Assembly: GCA_036257895.1 (NCBI GenBank)
Contig: DATAES010000282.1
Span: 1-21,126 of the forward strand
Reading direction: 5' to 3'
DNA from: DATAES01 sp036257895
GTDB lineage: Bacteria; Actinomycetota; Acidimicrobiia; Acidimicrobiales; JACDCH01
DNA: 21,126 nucleotides
The notes beneath the pieces are model-generated. The model did not search any database and was not told where the DNA came from. It saw only the letters and a program-made list of their open reading frames with translations. Positions 1 through 6,279 of this stretch are shown here, in pieces; position 1 is the stretch's first letter, and each line of letters starts with the position of its first letter. The translations under genes were made by a program, and so were the position numbers.

Positions 1-66
1 ACGGATCGGGAAGCAGCGGGAGTAGCGCCAGCAGCGCCACCTCGCCGAACTGATCGCCAGGGCGGA

Positions 67-939
67 TCAGCGACCTTGGTCGCGGAGAAAGCGTTCGAGC
101 TCGGCCGCGAGCTCGTCGCCGGATGGGAGTGGACCGACACCGAGTGCGGTGTTCGTCGACTCCTGCTCCGCGTCCACGGACGCTTCGAGCTGAGCCACCA
201 TTTGTTTGTGCTCGTCGTTCTCGTTGACGAGCGCGTCGACGCGCTGGCGAGTGGCGTCGGCCTCGCCGCGGAGTGTGTCGTTGCCGACGCGGAGCCCTGC
301 GACGTCGCCGAGTCCGTCGAGGAGCGCGACGCTGGCGGCCGGATAGGGCATCGCGGCCAGGTAGTGCGGCACCTGCGCCCACAAGCCCACTGCGGCAAGA
401 CCCAGCTCGTGGGCGCGGCGTTCGATGGCTGCTTGCACGCCCGCGGGCACGTCGACAGTGGCCCTCACGAGGTTGTTCGTCGCCAGCGACGCATCGCTGG
501 CGGTGACAGCGAGGCGGGTCGGACGGGTGTGCGGCACCGGCGCGGGGTACGCGCCGAGACCGACGACGAGCCGCACCTGCAAGTCGAGCGCCAAGTCGAC
601 GACCGAGTTCGTGAACGCCCCCCAGGCGTGGTCGGGCTCGGCCCCCACGAGTAGCAGCACGTCGCTGCCAGCCGCGTCGCTTGCCGTTTGGAGCTCGACC
701 GACGGCCAAGTGAGGCCGGTGACGACACCGTCGACCAAGTGCATCGTCGGCCGGCGGGCGCGATGGTCGAGGAGCTCGTCGCTGTCGAAGCGGGCGACGG
801 TCCTCGGCGACATCGTGGTGAGGAGTGACGCACGAGCATTCGCCGCGCCCAGCCCTGCGTCGATCCAGCCGTCGAGCGCGAGGATGAGGACAGGAGCGTC
901 GAGCTCAGGACGGTCGATCAGTTCGTAGAGGTTCGCCAC
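67..939 (-). CDS. PAC2 family protein (proteasome-assembly-chaperone-like)
   Basis: A 290-aa protein starting with GTG at 939. It opens with NLYELIDRPELDAPVLILAL and continues DGWIDAGLGAANA, the characteristic N-terminus of bacterial PAC2-family proteins. The central part (PDHAWGAF, VVGLGAYPAPVPHTRP, LGLAAVGLWAQVPHY) also fits this family. The last 65 residues are charged and heptad-like, so probably helical or coiled coil. The open frame continues upstream to 1230, but that part is Arg/Ser-rich and overlaps the phosphotransferase gene, so the GTG 7 bp after that gene's stop is preferred. The two genes are probably one operon. PAC2 proteins resemble eukaryotic proteasome assembly chaperones and are common in actinobacteria, but their bacterial function is poorly defined. 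The family call is firm; the role is not. Confidence 0.88.
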   Translation of the reverse strand: MANLYELIDRPELDAPVLILALDGWIDAGLGAANARASLLTTMSPRTVARFDSDELLDHRARRPTMHLVDGVVTGLTWPSVELQTASDAAGSDVLLLVGAEPDHAWGAFTNSVVDLALDLQVRLVVGLGAYPAPVPHTRPTRLAVTASDASLATNNLVRATVDVPAGVQAAIERRAHELGLAAVGLWAQVPHYLAAMPYPAASVALLDGLGDVAGLRVGNDTLRGEADATRQRVDALVNENDEHKQMVAQLEASVDAEQESTNTALGVGPLPSGDELAAELERFLRDQGR

Positions 940-946
940 CGGCCGA

Positions 947-1999
947 TCACCCGAGCCGCTCGACGGCTGTCTTTGCTTGCTCCGCGAGCCGTACGACCTG
1001 GGTCGAGAACGCCTCGAAGCCGTCAGCCGGCTTGCCCATCGCACCGTGCGCGTAGCGCGCGTAAACGCCCTCGACGATGCACGCCAACTTCCAGTACCCG
1101 AAGGCGACGTAGAAGTCGATACCCGACAGGTCTCGACCGGACTTGGCCGCGTATCGCCCGAGGAGCTCCGCACGCGTCGGGAACCCCGGCACCGTCGTCG
1201 GCGCCGTGAGCAGCGTGGCGTGAGGATCATCGGCCTGATTCCAGTACACCATCAGCAGGCCCACATCGGCGAGCGGATCGCCGAGCGTGCAGATCTCCCA
1301 GTCCAGCACCGCGGCGATGTGGCCGTCGTCGCCGAGCATGCAGTTGTCGAGCCGGTAGTCACCGTGGACGATCGACGCAGCTTCCTGCGGTGGAATGCGA
1401 GCGGCGAGTGTGTCGTGGACCTCGTGAACGAGCGGCACCGGCCGTTGCGTCAGCTCGTTCGACTGCTGGAACTGGGTGTACCAGCGCTTGAGCTGTCGAG
1501 CGATGTAGCCCTCCCGCTTGCCGAGCTCTCCGAGGCCGACGGCATCGACGTCGACGGCGTGGATCTCGCCCATCACGTCGGCGATTGACTCGCCCGCGCG
1601 TCGGCGGCCGTCATCGTCGAGTGCGGTGCGAGCGGTGTGCGCGTCCCGCACGACGGTTCCGTCCACGAACCCCATCACGTAGAACGGAGCTCCGTTGACA
1701 TCCTCGTCGGAGCACAGACCGATGGCCGGCGCGACCGGAACCGGGGTCGGGCCGAGCGCGGAGATGATCGTGTGTTCGCGCCGCATGTCGTGCGCGGTCG
1801 CGAGGACGTGGCCGAGCGGCGGCCGTCGCAGGACCCAGACGTTGCTGGCGGTGTCGGTGACCGAGAACGTCAGGTTCGAATGCCCGCCGGCGATCAGCTT
1901 GAAGTCGAGCGGTGGCTGGACGCCGTCGACGTTGGCCTCGAACCACGCGGTGACGCGGGGCCCGTCGACACCTTCGACCGTGGTCTGTGCAGCAGCCAT
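947..1999 (-). CDS. APH-family phosphotransferase (ACAD10/11-like kinase fold)
   Basis: A 350-aa protein of the aminoglycoside phosphotransferase/choline kinase fold. Visible motifs are the nucleotide-loop-like GGHSNLTFSV (about 38-47), WVLRRPP (about 55-61), the catalytic Brenner motif HGDYRLDN (212-219) and the metal-binding DWEICTLGDPLAD (about 233-245). This version (LRRPP and TLGDPLAD) is typical of the subfamily related to the N-terminal domain of ACAD10/ACAD11, often linked to acyl-CoA metabolism. No acyl-CoA dehydrogenase lies next to it here, so the substrate is unknown. It starts at ATG 1999, with AAGG just upstream, and is divergent from the thioredoxin gene. The PAC2 gene follows after 7 bp. 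Antibiotic resistance is unlikely for this subfamily. Confidence 0.9.
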   Translation of the reverse strand: MAAAQTTVEGVDGPRVTAWFEANVDGVQPPLDFKLIAGGHSNLTFSVTDTASNVWVLRRPPLGHVLATAHDMRREHTIISALGPTPVPVAPAIGLCSDEDVNGAPFYVMGFVDGTVVRDAHTARTALDDDGRRRAGESIADVMGEIHAVDVDAVGLGELGKREGYIARQLKRWYTQFQQSNELTQRPVPLVHEVHDTLAARIPPQEAASIVHGDYRLDNCMLGDDGHIAAVLDWEICTLGDPLADVGLLMVYWNQADDPHATLLTAPTTVPGFPTRAELLGRYAAKSGRDLSGIDFYVAFGYWKLACIVEGVYARYAHGAMGKPADGFEAFSTQVVRLAEQAKTAVERLG

Positions 2000-2008
2000 C
2001 GCCTTGCG

Positions 2009-2037
2009 ACCCTAGTGCCGGTCGCCATTGCCGGGAA
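2009..2037 (-). promoter_or_regulatory. Candidate promoter of the phosphotransferase-PAC2 operon
   Basis: On the minus strand, TTCCCG (2037-2032), a 17-bp spacer and TAGGGT (2014-2009) lie 9 nt before the ATG at 1999. The -10 has the TAnnnT form seen elsewhere in the window, and the short distance to the ATG implies a leaderless or very short-leader mRNA. It overlaps the opposing thioredoxin promoter. Only the sequence match supports it. Confidence 0.4.
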
Positions 2038-2058
2038 TTCTCCTCATCCCCGTAGCCT
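2028..2058 (+). promoter_or_regulatory. Candidate leaderless promoter of the thioredoxin gene
   Basis: TTGCCG (2028-2033), a 19-bp spacer and TAGCCT (2053-2058) precede the ATG at 2067, with 8 nt between the -10 and the ATG. No Shine-Dalgarno sequence is present, so transcription would start at or next to the ATG. The spacer is somewhat long, so the -35 assignment is weaker than the -10. Confidence 0.42.
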
Positions 2059-2066
2059 GTCTGTCC

Positions 2067-2789
2067 ATGTCGATCGACGTCACCGACGCCACCTTCGAGA
2101 CCGAGGTCCTCGCTCGCTCCGACAAGGTTCCCGTCGTCGTCGACCTCTGGGCGCCGTGGTGTGGCCCCTGCAAGACCCTCGGGCCGATCCTCGAAAAGGT
2201 CGTGGACGAGACCGCGGGCAGGGTCGAGCTCGTCAAGATCAATGTGGACGACAATCCGCAGGCGTCAGCTGCGTTCCGAGTGCAGTCCATCCCAGCCGTG
2301 TATGCGGTCCGCGATCACCAGATCGTGAACGGGTTCATCGGTGCGCAAGGCGAGAGTGCCGTGCGCCAGTTCGTGGAGGAGCTGTTGCCGTCGGAAACCG
2401 AAGCGAAGGTCGCCGAACTGGTGGCCATCGGCGACGAGGCATCGCTGCGCAGCGCGCTCGAGCTCGACCCCGGCAACGAGCCGGCGGTGGTCGCACTCGC
2501 TGAGCTCCTCGTGGAGAAGGGAGAGAGCGGCGAAGCGCTCGGTCTGCTCGAGCGGATCCCGGAGACAGCGGAAACTCGTCGCGTCGCTGCGCTCGCCCGC
2601 GTCGGCGACGACCTTCCGGCAGCGGGAGCAGCCGGCGAGGAGGTGACGGCCAAACTCGACGCCTTGCTCGATCAGGTGAAGGACGACGACAGCGCGCGTC
2701 AGGAGTTCGTCGATCTCCTCGAGCTCCTCGGCCCTGACGACCCTCGCACCCCTCACTATCGCAAGGCCCTCACCTCGCGATTGTTCTGA
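2067..2789 (+). CDS. Thioredoxin-TPR co-chaperone-like protein (CnoX/YbbN family)
   Basis: A 240-aa protein with an N-terminal thioredoxin domain (about 1-110). The active site is WCGPC at 31-35 and the cis-proline is in SIPAVY (Pro76). The C-terminal helical region (about 115-240) contains repeats of the type ALELDPGNEPAVVALAELLVEKGE, which match the TPR-like tail of YbbN/CnoX. Those proteins protect substrates from oxidation and hand them to chaperonin or DnaK. E. coli CnoX lacks a complete CxxC, whereas this protein keeps CGPC and could be redox active. ATG 2067 is preferred over an in-frame TTG at 2028 because the domain starts right there and a -10-like TAGCCT lies 8 nt before it. The cell location is cytoplasm, as no signal peptide is seen. 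Confidence 0.92.
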   Translation: MSIDVTDATFETEVLARSDKVPVVVDLWAPWCGPCKTLGPILEKVVDETAGRVELVKINVDDNPQASAAFRVQSIPAVYAVRDHQIVNGFIGAQGESAVRQFVEELLPSETEAKVAELVAIGDEASLRSALELDPGNEPAVVALAELLVEKGESGEALGLLERIPETAETRRVAALARVGDDLPAAGAAGEEVTAKLDALLDQVKDDDSARQEFVDLLELLGPDDPRTPHYRKALTSRLF

Positions 2790-2888
2790 GGTGCGAGCGG
2801 AGCGAGCGCCTCGGGTCGGCCGCGCGAGCGTCAGCTCGCCGGACGACGATGGGTGTGGGGCGCAGCCCCACAGTGAGCACTGAGCACT
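2788..2888 (+). repeat. Intergenic hairpin and tandem-repeat patch after thioredoxin
   Basis: This 100-bp gap holds several symmetric elements. GAGGTGC (2788-2794) pairs with GCGCCTC (2806-2812) and overlaps the stop codon. GCGAGC (2824-2829) pairs with GCTCGC (2834-2839). TGTGGGG (2854-2860) pairs with CCCCACA (2866-2872). A 7-bp tandem repeat TGAGCAC begins at 2874 and 2881, followed by a partial third copy. The hairpins could end the thioredoxin transcript, but there is no T-run. The mosaic of short palindromes resembles an extragenic repeat that may recur in the genome. Confidence 0.5.
2854..2872 (+). terminator. Candidate hairpin terminator
   Basis: TGTGGGG/CCCCACA with the 5-nt loop CGCAG gives a 7-bp perfect stem, or 8 bp if the inner C-G pair forms. 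It lies 65 bp after the thioredoxin stop. No U-tract follows, as is common for high-GC actinobacterial terminators. It could equally be a repeat element. Confidence 0.35.
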
Positions 2889-2893
2889 GACCG

Positions 2894-3211
2894 GTGCGGC
2901 TCGAGCGTCGTGACGGGTACTGGTTGTTGATCGGTCCGGCGGCGCCGGGGGCAGCTGCGACCACACTCGGATCGCTGATACTGATCCGTCCGTGGGCGGT
3001 CGAGGACGAACACATCATTCGCCACGAGCTCGAACACGTTCGTCAATGGCGTGAGCACGGCGTCGCCGGATTCCTCGTCCGGTATCTCGGTTCATACCTT
3101 CGATGGCGAGCGCGTTCGTATCCGCATTGGGGCGCGTACCGCAGGATCCCGTTCGAAATCGAAGCGGAGTGGCGAGCGCGGCGAGCGCTCGTGGACACAG
3201 CACAGCAGTAA
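2894..3211 (+). CDS. Small HExxH-motif protein (putative minimal metallopeptidase-like domain)
   Basis: A 105-aa protein with a GTG start and no clear Shine-Dalgarno sequence. After a beta-rich N-terminus (DGYWLLIGP, TLGSLILIRPW) comes HELEHVRQW (44-52), an HExxH zinc-binding motif followed by the QW seen in some DUF4157-like and related gluzincin-type domains. A conserved-looking tail, YRRIPFEIEAEWRAR (about 82-96), offers Glu88 or Glu90 as a possible third zinc ligand. No signal peptide or clear membrane segment is seen; the helix GVAGFLVRYLGSYLRW is amphipathic and Arg-rich. It lies 60 bp before comEA on the same strand and may be co-transcribed. Whether it is an active peptidase is unknown, because the protein is very short for a protease. 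Confidence 0.75.
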   Translation: MRLERRDGYWLLIGPAAPGAAATTLGSLILIRPWAVEDEHIIRHELEHVRQWREHGVAGFLVRYLGSYLRWRARSYPHWGAYRRIPFEIEAEWRARRALVDTAQQ

Positions 3212-3220
3212 CCTCGGGTC

Positions 3221-3270
3221 GCTTCCTCCTTCTTCCCTCTCGATCAGCGCGCCCGACATCGGGAGGAAGC
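3221..3270 (+). promoter_or_regulatory. Inverted repeat able to sequester the comEA ribosome binding site
   Basis: GCTTCCTCC (3221-3229) is the perfect reverse complement of GGAGGAAGC (3262-3270), which contains the Shine-Dalgarno sequence of comEA, 5 nt before its GTG at 3272. One further G-U pair (3230/3261) is possible. The loop is 32 nt. In an mRNA read through from the upstream gene, this helix would mask the ribosome binding site. The complementarity is seen directly; the control role is inferred. Confidence 0.5.
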
Positions 3271-3271
3271 A

Positions 3272-3973
3272 GTGACAGAGGACCCGTCGTCGACGACGCC
3301 CGCCGAGCCCCGACGCCCCCCACCGGACGAGAGCTGGCGCGAGCGTCTGGATGCACTCGCGCCACGGCTCGTCGACGGCATGACGTCTGCGCGTCTGCTG
3401 GTCGCGGGCTGCGCAGTGGTCGTCGCGATCGTCGTCGGCGTGCTGGTGCTGCGCCCGTCGTCATCCGGTCCGCCGGTCGAAGCAACCCTGCCTCTGGCGT
3501 CATCGTCCGCCGGGTCTGCAGCAGTTGCGACACCCACGACGACGTCACAGCTGGTGGTGCAGGCGGCAGGCGCGGTCGCGAAGCCGGGTGTCTACACGAT
3601 CGCCGGAACGGGCCGCGTCAACGATCTGATCGCTGCCGCCGGCGGTCTAGCCGCCGACGCCGACCCCGATCAGGTCGAGCTTGCTGCACCGCTCACGGAC
3701 GGCGAGCGGGTGTACGTGCCCCGAGTCGGCGAGTCACCTCCATTGCCATCTGGATCGTCGTCAGCCAGCTCGAGCGGGCGCGGGCCTGTCGATCTCAATC
3801 GCGCGAGTGCCGCCGATCTCGAGTCGCTTCCGGGCATCGGGCCTTCGTTGGCGCAGGCGATCATCGATCATCGCGAGCAGCACGGTCCGTTCCGCTCGAT
3901 CGACGACTTGGCCGAGGTGCGAGGCATCGGCCCGGCGAAGATGGAGCGGGTGCGACCACTGGTGAAGGTGTGA
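3272..3973 (+). CDS. comEA: ComEA, membrane-anchored DNA receptor for competence
   Basis: A 233-aa protein. A Pro-rich cytoplasmic N-terminus (1-40) is followed by one membrane helix (about 41-60), a Ser/Ala/Thr-rich linker, an SLBB domain (about 93-150; VVQAAGAVAKPGVYTI, RVNDLIAAAGGL, ERVYVPRVGE), a second Ser-rich linker and a helix-hairpin-helix DNA-binding domain (172-233; VDLNRASAADLESLPGIGPSLAQ and VRGIGPAKM). This is the standard ComEA order. It binds incoming double-stranded DNA outside the membrane and passes it to ComEC. The GTG start has a strong GGGAGGAAG ribosome binding site, part of a potential sequestering hairpin. Its usual partner comEC is 2.3 kb downstream beyond a block on the opposite strand. 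The next gene converges 9 bp after its stop. Confidence 0.93.
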   Translation: MTEDPSSTTPAEPRRPPPDESWRERLDALAPRLVDGMTSARLLVAGCAVVVAIVVGVLVLRPSSSGPPVEATLPLASSSAGSAAVATPTTTSQLVVQAAGAVAKPGVYTIAGTGRVNDLIAAAGGLAADADPDQVELAAPLTDGERVYVPRVGESPPLPSGSSSASSSGRGPVDLNRASAADLESLPGIGPSLAQAIIDHREQHGPFRSIDDLAEVRGIGPAKMERVRPLVKV

Positions 3974-3982
3974 GCGCCGCCG

Positions 3983-4522
3983 TCAGGGAGCCGTGAGTGT
4001 CGTCACCGGTACTGAGAAGCGACGATGCAGCGTCGCCGGCAGGTCCACCTCCAGCCAGCGCGAAACGCCTCGCGGCAACGTCGCCACGATGATCTCGTCC
4101 GCGGCTTGCTGCTCGAGCGCGTGGGTCACGGCCCGCAGGGGATCGGCATTGCCGACTTCACCCTCGGCATCGATGCCGCCCTCGTGGAGCTTGTCGACGA
4201 TGTAACGAAGACGGTACGAGGCGAGGCCGAGGCCCTTGTCGTCGGTCCGGTCGCCGCCCGACTCGGTCGGCGTGGGCGAGACGACGATGTGGAAGTGCGC
4301 ACCGCTATCGGCGATTTCGAGGAGTCGGGGTAGCAGCCAGGACTCCTCGAGCGTCCGGTTGGCGAGCAGCAGATACCGCTTGCCGACCGGACGAACCGGC
4401 TTCGGCTTGTAGTGCAGCCGCGTGAACTCCTCTGGATCCGCATCGTGGTCGATCTTCAAGTGGTAGGTGAGCTCGGTGTCGGATGCGAACCGCAACTCAC
4501 AGCGTGGGCACGTATGGATCAT
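3983..4522 (-). CDS. C2H2 zinc finger fused to a universal-stress-protein-like domain
   Basis: A 179-aa protein. Residues 5-26 fit the classical C2H2 consensus exactly: Cys5-x2-Cys8-x3-Phe12-x5-Leu18-x2-His21-x4-His26. A basic linker (RLHYKPKPVRPVGKR) leads into a Rossmann-like domain (about 49-178) with the secondary-structure pattern of UspA proteins: RYLLLANRTLEESWLLPRLL, FHIVVSPTP, LRYIVDKLHEGGIDAEGEVG and a closing PVTTLTAP strand. The ATP-binding Gly signature of Usp (GxxGx9G) is not evident; ATLPRGVSRWLEVDLP occupies that place. The ATG start has a GGAGG site 5 nt upstream. It is not tightly linked to the upstream cupredoxin gene (54-bp gap). Possible roles are nucleotide or stress sensing with nucleic-acid or protein binding through the finger. 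The domain calls are fair; the function is unknown. Confidence 0.82.
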   Translation of the reverse strand: MIHTCPRCELRFASDTELTYHLKIDHDADPEEFTRLHYKPKPVRPVGKRYLLLANRTLEESWLLPRLLEIADSGAHFHIVVSPTPTESGGDRTDDKGLGLASYRLRYIVDKLHEGGIDAEGEVGNADPLRAVTHALEQQAADEIIVATLPRGVSRWLEVDLPATLHRRFSVPVTTLTAP

Positions 4523-4576
4523 GGCGACCTCCGGCGCGGGGTCGACGCTAACGCTTCGGGGCCAGCGGCTGCCGGA

Positions 4577-5029
4577 TCAGGTCGCTGCGACGTCGACGTT
4601 GCCGGACATGCCGTACCGGAAGTGGCCCGGTAGATGGCATGCGTAGAGGACCGATCCGGGGTCGGCGAACACGAACGTCGTCTCCGCTGTGGTCAACGCC
4701 GGCACCGACACCTCTCCCGGGCGGGGGGGATGCACGGGTTCGGTGCCTTGCTCGTGCCGGCGGTGAACCTCGGCGTCACCGACGATCAGCTCGTGATTGA
4801 TGGGATCTCGGTTGTCCAGGACGAAGCGGACCGTGGTCCCTGGTGCCACGCGGATGCGGTCGGGCTCGAAGTGGCTGTGGTGGATCACCAACGTGACGGT
4901 CACCTCGCCTGGACCGAGGACGTCGTTCGTCGATCCGTTCCCGGCATCGGCGTACGCCACGACGATGACTGCGCCCGCCACGAGTACTGCGACCAAGGCG
5001 GGCACGAACCGGATCGCGCCGCGCCTCAT
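4577..5029 (-). CDS. Rusticyanin-like cupredoxin (type 1 copper protein), membrane-anchored or exported
   Basis: A 150-aa protein. An N-terminal hydrophobic segment (about 8-26) acts as an uncleaved anchor or signal. The rest is a cupredoxin fold: VTVTLVIHHSHFEPDRIRV, GTTVRFVLDNRDPINHEL, FVFADPGSVLYACHLPGHF. Candidate type 1 copper ligands are His79, Cys131, His136 and Met141; the C-x4-H-x4-M spacing matches rusticyanin rather than plastocyanin (C-x2-H-x4-M). It would carry electrons or copper outside the membrane. The open frame extends upstream to 5503, but that part is a shadow of the DUF2330 gene. ATG 5029 overlaps the DUF2330 stop as ATGA, implying translational coupling. Confidence 0.9.
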   Translation of the reverse strand: MRRGAIRFVPALVAVLVAGAVIVVAYADAGNGSTNDVLGPGEVTVTLVIHHSHFEPDRIRVAPGTTVRFVLDNRDPINHELIVGDAEVHRRHEQGTEPVHPPRPGEVSVPALTTAETTFVFADPGSVLYACHLPGHFRYGMSGNVDVAAT

Positions 5030-6099
5030 GATCGCTGCGTGGTCGGTCGTGCCCGGACCACCATCGTGACCGCACCGGCCAGCGCGACCGTGGTCAGCAC
5101 GAGGGCGATCGGCCACCAGCCGAAGCCCCACCAGCCCCACCTTCCGGTGTCGGGCAGCGGTACGTCGGTGGTCCCGGCCCCGAGATCCCTTCTCGTGAGC
5201 CCTGCGTCGACCAGCGAGGGTCGCCGCTCGCGGTCGACCGAGGTCGCCAGGTCGTAGTGCAGGTCGCCGGCCGTCGCGTCGACCCTCAGGTACGAGAGCC
5301 ACTGTGCGGCGGGCACCCAGCTCATGTTCTGGTCCGAGCGGAGTTCGTCGAGCAGTTGTGACGACGCGGCCTGGCTGCGCTCGAGCGTGAGGCCCCGTCC
5401 TCCAGCCAGCAGTTGCGGCCGGTCGTCGGTCAACAGGAACACGTCTGCCTGCACGATCCGGTCCGCTTCCAATCCGAGGCCGAGGATGCGGAGTGGTACC
5501 CACGGGTGATCGGTCGGGATCGTGAGCTGGATCGGTGTTCCGTCGCCTGAGCTCTGCCCGCGCTCCTCGGCGGCAGCGGCGTCGAAGCGCGCCGCCATGA
5601 AGATCGGGCTCCGCTGCGAGTAGTAGTCGAGGACCTCCGGAGCATCAGGCGTCAGCAAGAAGCCGTGATCGATGGCCCACTTGCCGACCTGGGTGCCGCC
5701 GCCTTCGAGGATCGTGATCTCGAGCGCGTCGATCTGCGTCTGGTAGAGGACCGTCGCGTCGGGCGCGGCCGCGGCAGTCGCCTTCGCCTGGTCGAACTCC
5801 CGAAGCGGGGGCGCGACCTCACGCTCGAGCCGTTGCAGCGTCCAGCTTCCGCCGCGTTCCACTGCGGTCGGCACGCCGGGAAGCGGGATGATCGAGCCGA
5901 CCTCTTTGCCCTCGCCGGTGAACTCGAACGAGGTCACGTAGTGCTCGACGCCGTCGTGGTACGCCGCGAGCGTCGTGGTGCGTTGCAGTTGGATCGTCCC
6001 GTTCTCGCCGACGAGGCCTCCGCACGCGGCGGCGGGACCGGCGAAGACCCCGATCGTGAGTGCCCCGAGTGCGGCGGCAATTGCCAGTCGAGTGCGCAT
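5026..6099 (-). CDS. DUF2330 family surface protein with LPxTG-like C-terminus
   Basis: A 357-aa protein starting at ATG 6099 behind a strong AGAGGAGG site. It has a Sec signal peptide (RTRLAIAAALGALTIGVFAGPAAA) and then CGGLVGENGTIQLQRTTTLAAY, the conserved start of the DUF2330 domain (PF10092), which covers most of the protein (YVTSFEFTGEGKEVGSIIPLPGVP, KWAIDHGFLLTPDAPEVLDYYS, IPTDHPWVPLRILGLG). The C-terminus has LPDTG (315-319), a Trp-rich stretch, a membrane helix and a basic tail (RARPTTQRS): the layout of a sortase sorting signal, though it may simply be a membrane anchor. Mature Cys residues near the N-terminus could be structural. It is coupled to the cupredoxin gene. DUF2330 has no established function. 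Confidence 0.88.
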   Translation of the reverse strand: MRTRLAIAAALGALTIGVFAGPAAACGGLVGENGTIQLQRTTTLAAYHDGVEHYVTSFEFTGEGKEVGSIIPLPGVPTAVERGGSWTLQRLEREVAPPLREFDQAKATAAAAPDATVLYQTQIDALEITILEGGGTQVGKWAIDHGFLLTPDAPEVLDYYSQRSPIFMAARFDAAAAEERGQSSGDGTPIQLTIPTDHPWVPLRILGLGLEADRIVQADVFLLTDDRPQLLAGGRGLTLERSQAASSQLLDELRSDQNMSWVPAAQWLSYLRVDATAGDLHYDLATSVDRERRPSLVDAGLTRRDLGAGTTDVPLPDTGRWGWWGFGWWPIALVLTTVALAGAVTMVVRARPTTQRS

Positions 6100-6160
6100 G
6101 GACCCTCCTCTGGTGCTGATGACTGGTGCAATGGACGTCCAGCTCGTCTCGCTGGTTCCC

Positions 6161-6175
6161 GGAATCGGTGATTCC
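6161..6175. promoter_or_regulatory. Operator-like perfect inverted repeat between DUF2330 and comEC
   Basis: GGAATC-GGT-GATTCC is a perfect 6-bp inverted repeat with a 3-bp centre. It lies in the 180-bp divergent region, 62 bp before the DUF2330 start and about 105 bp before comEC. It has the size of a dimeric repressor site, but a repeat of this length can occur by chance. Nothing else definite was seen in this gap apart from a weak TATGGT -10 candidate at 6215-6220 for comEC. Confidence 0.3.
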
Positions 6176-6279
6176 TCTCGCGAGCCTCCTGGCTTCGATG
6201 TCACACCCCTTCGCTATGGTCGGGGACGCCGCTTTCGCCACCTTCCCCCTCACGTTCATCGGCGCGTCGAGGAGGATGT

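Noticed and set aside
1..66. Minus-strand reading PGDQFGEVALLALLPLPDP, resembling a cyclic-nucleotide-binding motif, or a GTG start of a new gene within it
   Set aside because: Only about 20 codons are available before the window edge, no start codon lies upstream in that frame, and the similarity is too short to support a gene. A downstream gene may exist beyond the edge.
76..654. Plus-strand open frame opposite the PAC2 gene
   Set aside because: Antisense to a clearly recognisable PAC2 protein and without domain features.
947..1999. Aminoglycoside resistance by the APH-fold protein
   Set aside because: Its motifs match the ACAD10/11-related subfamily, and nothing in the context indicates resistance.
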